From: Laccaria trichodermophora
Taxonomy: Eukaryota > Basidiomycota > Agaricomycetes > Agaricales > Hydnangiaceae
Assembly: GCA_018417955.1 (NCBI GenBank)
Contig: JACTVC010000003.1
Span: 372,001 to 436,000, forward strand
Length of the DNA stretch: 64,000 nt
Reading direction: 5' to 3'
Positions 56,358 to 64,000 of this stretch are shown here, in pieces. The stretch's first letter is position 1. Every line of letters begins with the position of its first letter. The notes under the pieces were generated by a model. That model saw only the letters and a program-made list of their open reading frames with translations. It searched no databases and was not told where the DNA came from. The position numbers and the translations under genes were made by a program.

Positions 56358-57097
56358 ATGTCGCTTCCGTGCACTCAATGCACCTCGAACAAAGAGGTCT
56401 TAGAGCGCACCATCGATGCGTTAAACGTCGCATATTCCAGTCAGTTGATGTTCTGGTTGTTTGACTTGGCGCTAACAGTGTTTTTTTTTTTTTCAAAAGC
56501 GATGCGAGAGTATAGCAAGGCAATTATTGAAAATCGTAAGTTGCTCTTCTTTATCGTTTCAAAAAATGACTAATCCTTCAACAGAATTACTTCTGGCAAC
56601 GACTGAAGCGTTGGAATCTGCGTTGGAAGATCAGGGGTCGTCAGAAGTAGGTCAGTCAAGTGTTACTTCCTTAACAGGTAAGTTGATATTACTATTATAA
56701 TATATTTCCGTGGTTAACTGAACTTCTTGGAGCAGGAGCTAGCGGTCCTGATCAAGGTCCCGCTATTGAGGAGGATTCCCCCGTCGCCAAGCCTCAGTCA
56801 GAATACCATCCCTTTGTTGCTGCAGAGGATCGTTGGTATGCGGTTCTTGTGGGACGAGTTCCAGGCGTCTATCGGGGATCGTGCGTAACCCACATTGATT
56901 ATATGCCCCTTCATGGCTTACTTTCTGACAGACACCATATTGGTCCAAATGTAAACGGCATTTCTGGGTTTGTAGTAAACCGCTATAAATCTGAGCAAGA
57001 GGCACAGAGTGCATATGATGCGGGTTTAGATGCAGGTCACGTTGTGGAGGTGATCATGGTTGAGACTAGGCGCGTCATCACCAGGTCTGCTCCTTAG
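56358..57097 (+). CDS. protein with RNase H1 N-terminal (viroplasmin-type) domain
   Basis: Four exons join in frame: MSLPCTQCTSNKEVLER, then REYSKAIIEN, then LLLATTEALESALEDQGSS, then a long last exon to TAG at 57095-57097, about 190 residues. The C-terminal domain has WYAVLVGRVPGVYRG, a short insert, then NGISGFVVNRYKSEQEAQSA and YDAGLDAG. This is the pattern of the RNase H1 N-terminal domain (also called caulimovirus viroplasmin domain), which binds RNA-DNA hybrids or double-stranded RNA. No catalytic RNase H domain follows. The insert between YRG and VNGISG (about 25 residues) is longer than usual. It lies between two other probable element genes, so an accessory role in the KDZ-type locus is likely but unproven. 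Confidence 0.65.
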
Positions 57098-57271
57098 ATC
57101 TACATCTGCGTCTCCTCCAGGTTTGTAAACTCTTGCAATACATATGTTATAGTGTTAGTACTCAAGTGCGCAGCATCTCTGGTATAGCTATGTGCCAAAC
57201 AGAGTTTAATTCCAACATGCAGGCGCTGCAGCTTGTAGCGTGCAAGTCCAACTAACGAGGGATTGCAAAAT
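57098..57271. other. short convergent spacer
   Basis: Contains AATACATATG and ATTTAAAC stretches, probably 3' ends of both convergent genes. No other feature is seen. Confidence 0.3.
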
Positions 57272-58305
57272 TTAAACTATTATTATTCTCCAAGCCCTAA
57301 GTGTCGACCTCCTGTGAACTGCGGTTGCAATCATTTTGCCAAGACACGCACCAGTAGCAAGATTCATTGGGTCATCTTGAATGAAGTTGATGCGCGTTTC
57401 CATGATGGTGAGGGCTTCAATCATGATCTCTAATAACCCTGCCACAATCGTCCACAGCTGCCTGATTTTCCATGGTTCTTCTGGCAGAATGCCACCGAAG
57501 AGACGGAGCGTGGCCAACATCTCGCTCCCCTTTTTGATGTGGTCACAGCAGGCCTCAATAAATTTACCCCCTTTGTTTGCCTTGAGAGCCGAGGAATACT
57601 CTGAAGGTAAAACCTGCGCCCAAAGTTTATAGCCGCCCCACAGACTGCTCCATTCCAGAATTTTTTGACGTATAGATAAAAGGCGATAATATTCCCAGTT
57701 CTCTTGATCGTTCTTGTCGAGTACAGTGTTCGGGTCATTCTCGGAAGAATGGAAATCAAATATTTCATTTGAGTAGTCTTCTTCACTGCGGTGTGGGTTA
57801 ATTCAGTAGTACTAGAGAATACAAATCCGAAGTTCACAAACATATCCATCTCCTTCACTGCAGAATTTTTTTTTTCAGCATCCGCTGACAAGTGTTGCTT
57901 CCCGTCTTTTCTGTCAATAATCTTTCAGCCTAGTGAAATCTTTTCTTTTTTTACTTACTTTTTAAGACGCGCCAAACGATTGCGCTCAGCGTTCTTCAGC
58001 CGAACTTCTGGCCCATGACTACATCTAGAATTGAATTGATCTCCTTCATCGACTTGAAAATGGCACACCTTCGATAGTATCGTTGATGCTTTGATAACCT
58101 TTCTGAACTCGACTTGCCCTGAGATTCCAAATTGTCTGTGTTTTGAATTTTGCCCATAGTTGAGCTGTGAATGCCAGCAAGAATCGCGTAAATCAACATC
58201 AATATTTGTGACTAGGTTTGCGACCAGTTGATAACTCGTTAGTCTGAAATCTGGATGGACTACCCCACCTGATTCAATTCTCAGCCTTTTCAATATAGCA
58301 ACTTT
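57272..58305 (-). CDS. hypothetical protein, KDZ-locus, 5' end unresolved
   Basis: I do not recognise the family. The upstream exon (from 58305; KVAILKRLRIESGGVVHPDF, then QLVANLVTNIDVDLRDSCW and ERNRLARLK) ends in phase 2 at a GTAAGT near 57957. The next exon starts at about 57788, giving NEEDYSNEIFDFHSSENDPN, LLSIRQKILEWSSLWGGYK, KANKGGKFIEACCDHIKKGS and WKIRQLWTIVAGLLEIMIEA to TAA at 57272. The intron of about 170 bases is long for this genome and contains a second possible acceptor (CTGCAG-TGAAGGAG), so splicing may vary. The protein looks helical and soluble. The start codon and any first exon upstream of 58305 were not found. It is convergent with the RNase H1-N gene. Confidence 0.45.
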
Positions 58306-60458
58306 CTTGTGTTCTCTCTATTTTTCTTTTTCTTTTTTGAAAGTTAGAAAAAGAGTATGTACGGTCTGGCTGCAAGGGGTTTGCGACCATGTGCGACCGT
58401 GTGCGACCATAGTACATGACCGTGAGAGGTATCCAGGAAAGTTCCCACAATTCTGGGGTGCAACACATACGTCTCTCTTCTCTCCTCAGCCACAGTTTGT
58501 TCCCGCAGCGATCTTGCCGAGCAATGTAGCGCCGAGGATTCACCGTGCTGACGCCGTGACTACCCCTTCTCTTTCGTGGTGGATTCGAGGGCGCAGTACG
58601 ACTGGGGTACAGGATTTGTGAGTTCGGGCTATCGTGGATCTCATGTCCGTCCTACAGCCTAACATCTCGTTCTTATCAGTCATTTTCACCTGGTGCGTTT
58701 GGGACTCAGTTGCCTAGAAGACAGTATCCACTTTCCATGGCTGTGGGGCCAACACTCAGCAACCGCTCGGCTTCAAGATTCGTAAGTTCCTTGCTACTTG
58801 TTTACGCCGGCTTTGAATCCTGACAAAACTCTTTCATGATCATCTTCCAGTCTTTAATCACGGGCAGTGCCTTCTTCAAAATACCCCAGAGCGCAGCTCT
58901 TCCACATTGCGCATGTCAGTTCCAAATGTTGTGAGACCACTTACAGAATTCTGAGCATAAACTGTGGTCACAGGGGATGTTAAACGTCACCACTGCTTCT
59001 CGCGCGCATCGAGCGCTCTACAAATGCGACCACTCTACACGCGCATTGAGCGCTCTACAAATGCAACAATGGCACGTGGCATTTGGGCAACCACAACATA
59101 GCGGCTGAGCTGATAGGGCTTGTGAGTGACCTACTTCGATTCCTGACGACAATCACTCATGCGGCCATCCCATATCTCGATGTTACAACCAACACGAGCA
59201 TGATTGTGGAACACATTTACCCCGCAAGTCGCTCAGGCTTAATCTCATGGATAATGTATCGTACAAATAGTATGTGATTAAATGGAATTAGTCGAGAACC
59301 AGATCCACGTTGCATGGATACGGAAGTACCATGCTATGCATCGAATCCCTTATGTTGCAATGTGAGTGGAAGCTAGGAATTCACATGCTTTTGTTTTTCC
59401 TCATGCTACAGTCTTCGAAATATTCCGTGCCACCGATGACGGTACTTCATCTCTTCTTTCCATTCGTCGCCCATGCACCCCAACAAAATCTCCTCTATGC
59501 CTTGTTTTCCTCAGCATGATATCTATCACATCGACAATCCAGTCTGGTTCGCTTTGAAACAGCAGCAGCAGCAATGCGACAATATCACTACCTTTGTTGC
59601 GCTACCTGAACCACACTTACAAGAGGTTCCTTAGTACGATTTTGTTTTCAGGTAATTTGATCCATTGATATATGTTCTTTTCAGCCCGTTGAACGAGCAG
59701 GGATGGCCCTTGACTGTTGAATACTTGCGTCTCCATTTTCGAACACGCCAACTAGATGTATTTTGCTTCCATGGCGATGTCGCTCGCATTTTCAAAATTC
59801 CAGGGCGGGGTACCTATAGCGGTCAATATGTCGCTTGTTGTGGTCATACCACAGAAGGTGGGCAGTGCCCATTCTGGAGTTGGTATTCATCGCTCAAGAT
59901 TCACTTCATACTGCTGATCAATCATACAGTTCAATTTAATCGGATTGCTCATAACTGGAATGAAAATCTCATCACAGAGAAGTATTCTCTCCGATCTTCC
60001 AGCCCATGTGAGTTATTATATCCCTTTTCAGGGGTGTTTTTCTAATCTGATGTTGATTTAGCTCCTGTACTGGATGTGTCGGGGCCCCATGAGAGCATCC
60101 GAGAACATCCATTTGACGCATATCGGATGCACCTTGGTAAAAAAATTTGTAGCGTAATAATGCTTTTATCTGATTCTTAACGCTTAGCTATGCAACCACT
60201 TGTTGATGATGTTGATGGAATAATCAAGACCTACGCTCCCTCTCCCTTTGACTATTGGATTGCGAATGCCCTGAATCCTGAAAATTTCCTGCAAATTCCG
60301 TCAACCTCAAGCCATGTCAAGCACCGAAATGACTGTAAGTGTTGTGGCTCTCTCAACTTCATTCTCTAAACCCCCTTCCCGCAGTACCTCTGACCCGTGC
60401 TGCTATGTATCGGAAGTCTTTCCGTTTGCTTAGACGTAAAAACTTTTCAACTTCTTAA
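58306..60458 (+). CDS. hypothetical multi-exon protein upstream of KDZ transposase
   Basis: I do not recognise the family, and the model is partial. Likely exons: one ending SLSWWIRGRSTTGVQDF near 58618; SFSPGAFGTQLPRRQYPLSM; SLITGSAFFKIPQSA; a stretch with NHNIAAELIGLVSDLLRF; HDIYHIDNPVWFALKQQQQQ; a longer exon with VEYLRLHFRTRQLDVFCFHG and the cysteine/histidine pattern YVACCGHTTEGGQCPFWSW (zinc-finger-like); then VLDVSGPHESIREHPFDAYR; APSPFDYWIANALNP; and the end RKNFSTS before TAA at 60456. The C-terminal joins (from about 59691) keep frame; the earlier ones are not all resolved. It lies directly upstream of, and in the same direction as, the KDZ transposase. The start codon is unknown. 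Confidence 0.45.
58999..59065. repeat. short tandem duplication
   Basis: CGCGCATCGAGCGCTCTACA (58999) recurs as CGCGCATTGAGCGCTCTACA (~59039), followed by AATGC each time. The period is about 40 bp. Confidence 0.6.
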
Positions 60459-60662
60459 ATATTCAATTTATTTGCGTGCCATACGCATTTCTATTACATG
60501 TGATCATGCAAGCATGAGCGAGGTAACCAGGAAGCACGCCATGTTTCCGTAGAAGCGAAGACCACATCTACAATAAACAAGCACAAGCATCGGCACTGCC
60601 CTGAATCACTTTCCCATTCTGTGCGGTACGCGGCGACGCCTTACCACTTACTCAACGTACGG

Positions 60663-63600
60663 ATGGGTCGACCTAGGAAACGAAAGCATGGTGAATGGAT
60701 CCACGTCCCAGATTCCGACGGTGAAACTTCGCCACCTCCCTCAAGCGATTTCATTCCAGTAACATATTTTCATGGATTGGCGACTGGACCAGTTGTGTCG
60801 TCTTCCCAAACCTTACACATCCCATCATCACCCTCTCAAATTGATGATATATTGGATGTCGAATCGTTTATGCCAAGTCAGGAAGATCAGGATGACGAGC
60901 CAATTCAGAGTCTGTCATCCCTCTTAGATGCTTTTGCTGAAATGCTCGCCATTGATCCAGATTACTTCGATCATCTCAATGAAGTTTCTGTGCTTCCAAG
61001 ACCCAAAAAGCCTTCGGTAAGAACCTTTCTTGCTCCCCTCTCAAGCCCACATTGATTGAGGTCTCAGGACAACGCATTGAAAGTATGGATGCAAGACCGT
61101 GATCGCTTTGTATCGGAGGATATACGTTGGGAGGGGAGAGGTGCCTATACCTCTGGATCTTGTGCACACTGCGAGGCCGTGAGTGAGCAGTATAGATGCA
61201 TGGATTGTGATGGTGGGCAGTTACTTTGTCGGGGGTGTATGTTGGATCGACACAAAACCAATGGACTCCATCGCATTGAGGTATCGGTCTCTTTTCTGGA
61301 GTTTAATATCATTCACCAAACTTCTAAAACCTCAGGAATGGACTGGAGCGTATTTCACGGAATGCTCTCTCAAGAAACTCGGCCTCAGAATTCAGCTGGG
61401 ACATAAGGCTGGTGAATGCTGTGCACATCCTGAGCCAGCATTTGGCGATGACTTCACCGTTACAGAAGTCAATGGAATCCACAGTATTGGGATCGACTTT
61501 TGCAATTGCGAGACCGCACAACCACATTTTATCCAGCTTCTTCGCTATCGCTGGTTTCCTTCCACGGTGACGAAGCCCATGTCAGCGGCGACATTTCGGG
61601 TTCTCAAACACTTTCAGCTTCTTTCCTTTGAGTCCAAAGCTTCCGCATTTGAATATTACAGTGCGTTAGCACGCCATACAAACAATACCGGCGCTCCCTC
61701 GAAGGTGAGCTGATTCTTTGTTTTCACGAGCGTTTTTCTGACTATTTCAGGATCGGTATCGTCAATTTTTGCGCATGGTTCGAGAATATCGAAATATCAA
61801 GATGTTGAAGAGATTTGGGCGTGGTCACGATCCCACGGGGACTGAAGGAACCGGCAATGGGCAGTGTGCAGTGCTCTGTCCAGCGTGTCCTCAGCCAGGT
61901 TGGAATCTTCCTGCTAATTGGAAGGAATCTATGCCCAGCCAACGGTATGATATTTCACGGAACGTATCAAACCATAATGTTCACTTGAAAAATTTAGATT
62001 TCTCTACTGTCTCTTTCTTGCGATTGATGCGAACTTCCGTCTGAAGAGGAAACACATATCGAGCGATGAGGCTGACCCCAGTTTGATGGATGGTAGTGCA
62101 TACTTCGTAAAGGAGACAGAGTACAAGTCATATCTCTCCAAATATAGTGATCTTATTGAACAACCCGTAAGTCGTCTTCTTTGTTTGCTTCTCTGCTTTC
62201 TTTTTAATTACTGAATACGCTTCTAACTTTTAGCCAAGCACATGTTCAAACCATGATGCGGTCAACAAGGAGCGATCGGGGAAAGGGCTTGCTACAACCG
62301 GTGCTGGGACTGTTGATTGCGCACGGCATGATATCAAACGTCCGTCATCTGTAGGAGATCTTCAAAAGGGGGAGCGGTAAGTTCAATAGATCGTCTTGGA
62401 CACTCTGCTCGCAGCTAATCTCTACACAGATACGTGAATATGGACTACCTCTTCTTTAGTAGCGTTAAAGACACAGGCCTGGTTGAGGTAGTCGTCTCAT
62501 ACGACATTGCATGTCAATGGAGCTCTGACATATGGGGTCGGATGATGAAGTACCCCCATACGATGCATGTTGATCATGATGACCATACAAGATTTCGATT
62601 CCTTATTCCGAAATTCCATTTACCCGCCCATATTAAGGCTTGCCAGGAGAAGTTCTCCTTCAACTTCAACCGTCATGTAGGCAGAACTGATGGGGAAGCG
62701 CCAGAACGCGGGTGGTCTCACATCAACCCTGTTGCGATGAGTACCCGGGAGATGGGACCTGGTTCTCGAAGGGACACCCTCGATGATCATTTTGGTAACT
62801 GGAACTGGAAAAAGACGACTCTAATGGGTGCGATAACTCCTTACTATACTCCGCACTCGCTAATAGTGAATTAGGCGTAACTCTCCTCAAAAAAATTAAA
62901 ACTGCAGTTGCAGAGTACTCGGATCATCAGAACCGCTACCTCGAATTCCATCATGGACTACCACAGGCCGCGACCGCCCAGTGGATCAACCAGTTAACGG
63001 AGTGGGAAGCTGATCACTCGAAATCCAACCCTTTCATTGCGAAATTCAAAAGTGTGTGTAGTGCGTTTGCCTTTTAACATGACTAATTGGTGTTCATTCA
63101 GGTGTTTCACAAGATACTGTTTGACGTGCGATGGCTCAGGAGGAAGCGGAGCAAATGATAACTGGTATGGCATATGTAATGCATGAGGCGGTCTCCGCAA
63201 GCATGCTCATAATGATGGGTTTGGATATCGAAGAGCAACAGTACGTTTTTCGTATAACCTACTTATATTCAACCTACTCAAATCTAACATTCTAGACGAC
63301 GCCTCCTTTCTGATTTACGCGCCCTTGGATTACATGCGTCTGATATGCAGAAGACGAAATTACAAACTCGCTCCAACGTCCTTTACCGCAAAATCCAAGC
63401 CTGGATCGATATCCAATATTTATACATCCCTCATCTTCGTGTCATTCGTGCTTGTGCTTCCTCCCATCCTGATGGTCGAGAGGAGCGCCCGGAGGCTATC
63501 AAATTGTGGCTTCCATCAGCAATGGCACATGACCTCGACAACCTTTGCGATATGCGCCTCCTCAACATTGAGTGGCAGTTGCGCGAAGCACAAGCTCATG

Positions 63601-64000
63601 ATGCATTAGATGAATTGAGGGAGTCCCTTCGAGTGCGCTCATATCTATACATCGACAAGGATCGCTTCCAGTTTGGCCAGTACATGAACACGCGCTCACG
63701 TACTGTCATATCACGTGTTCAGACCAAGGTTAATGCATCTGCTGCAAAGTACCGTGTTGCCCGTGCTGCGCTCACATATTTGGCACCGCCATTGTCAAAG
63801 ATGGGATGGGTACTCGACTTTCCAAATCTGAAGGATGGAGATGTGCGCGGATTGAAAGATCCTGAAGATGATCACCTTGCACGGCGTAAACCCGGTAAAC
63901 CAAAGTCAGACAGATCCGTACCATCGGAGGGTCATCGTACCATCTCATGGATTTGGACAAAGTTTGGTACAAGTATTCAAGACCAAGAGGATGAGGGTTT
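60663..64000 (+). pseudogene. KDZ (CxC2-type) transposase, disrupted and cut by the window end
   Basis: ATG 60663 begins MGRPRKRKHGEWIHVPDSDG. The CxC2 zinc cluster follows: CAHCEAVSEQYRCMDCDGGQ, then LLCRGCMLDRHKTNGLHRIE. Further family blocks: GRGHDPTGTEGTGNGQCAVL with CPACPQPGWNLP, FLAIDANFRLKRKHIS, TGAGTVDCARHDIKRPSSVG, VVVSYDIACQWSSDIW, FHLPAHIKACQEKFSFNFNR, GRTDGEAPERGWSHINPVAM and GPGSRRDTLDDHFGNWNWKK. These are hallmarks of Kyakuja-Dileera-Zisupton transposases, cut-and-paste enzymes expanded in mushrooms. An in-frame TGA at 63122-63124 sits between VSQDTV and RAMAQEEAEQM (probably CGA changed to TGA). The join after 62829 (WKKTTLMG to ELGVTLLKKIK) also does not keep frame. Several introns are intact. 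The gene continues past base 64000. Confidence 0.8.

Overview
The window looks like nuclear DNA of a mushroom-forming basidiomycete (Agaricomycetes). The signs are dense short introns (mostly 37-80 nt, GTATGT/GTAAGT donors, CTGAC-type branch sites), Plavaka-type CACTA and KDZ (CxC2) transposases, an F-box relic of agaric type, paired small beta-trefoil genes, and basidiomycete-like ERG9, POM34 and RCC1-family genes. All calls come from reading the sequence. No search was run, so exon joins are predictions.

Layout. 0.7-4.6 kb: a small unknown gene and, convergent to it, an RCC2-like beta-propeller gene ending in a PHD finger. 4.7-20.1 kb: two direct copies of a long minus-strand gene ending in an AlkB-like 2-oxoglutarate/Fe(II) oxygenase domain. 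The downstream copy (13.0-20.0 kb) looks intact; the other (5.0-11.0 kb) is 5'-truncated, frameshifted and internally deleted. A coiled-coil gene lies between them. 20.8-21.7 kb: a POM34-like nucleoporin gene. 21.88-29.78 kb: a complete CACTA (Plavaka) element with matching terminal repeats, a 3-bp target duplication (ACT) and three genes, its transposase being broken. 29.80-30.45 kb: a hAT-like MITE with 8-bp target duplications. 30-38.6 kb: a CpG-poor domain with an F-box pseudogene and a G-domain (GTPase) gene.

The most unusual feature is in that GTPase gene. One 1.94-kb interval (35687-37630) is a minisatellite of about 70-bp units. On the coding (minus) strand each unit reads as a complete short intron followed by exactly three exonic bases: 28 consecutive AG|NNN|GT junctions, in phase with both flanking exons and with no stop triplet. 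It is either a chain of single-codon microexons or an array of stepwise (recursive-like) splice sites.

38.8-52 kb: a patchwork of recent duplications. It holds a squalene synthase (ERG9) pseudogene plus a small ERG9 relic, two tRNA-Val(AAC) copies, two beta-trefoil genes in duplicated blocks, and small unknown genes. 53.5-64 kb: what looks like one large multi-gene KDZ-type locus, with several accessory genes (one carrying an RNase H1 N-terminal-type domain) and a CxC2/KDZ transposase that has a nonsense codon and runs off the window.

A methylation-decay signature is visible: the four base differences in the aligned terminal 41 nt of the MITE ends are all CpG-to-TpG/CpA changes, and only the end facing the CpG-poor domain has lost its CpGs.
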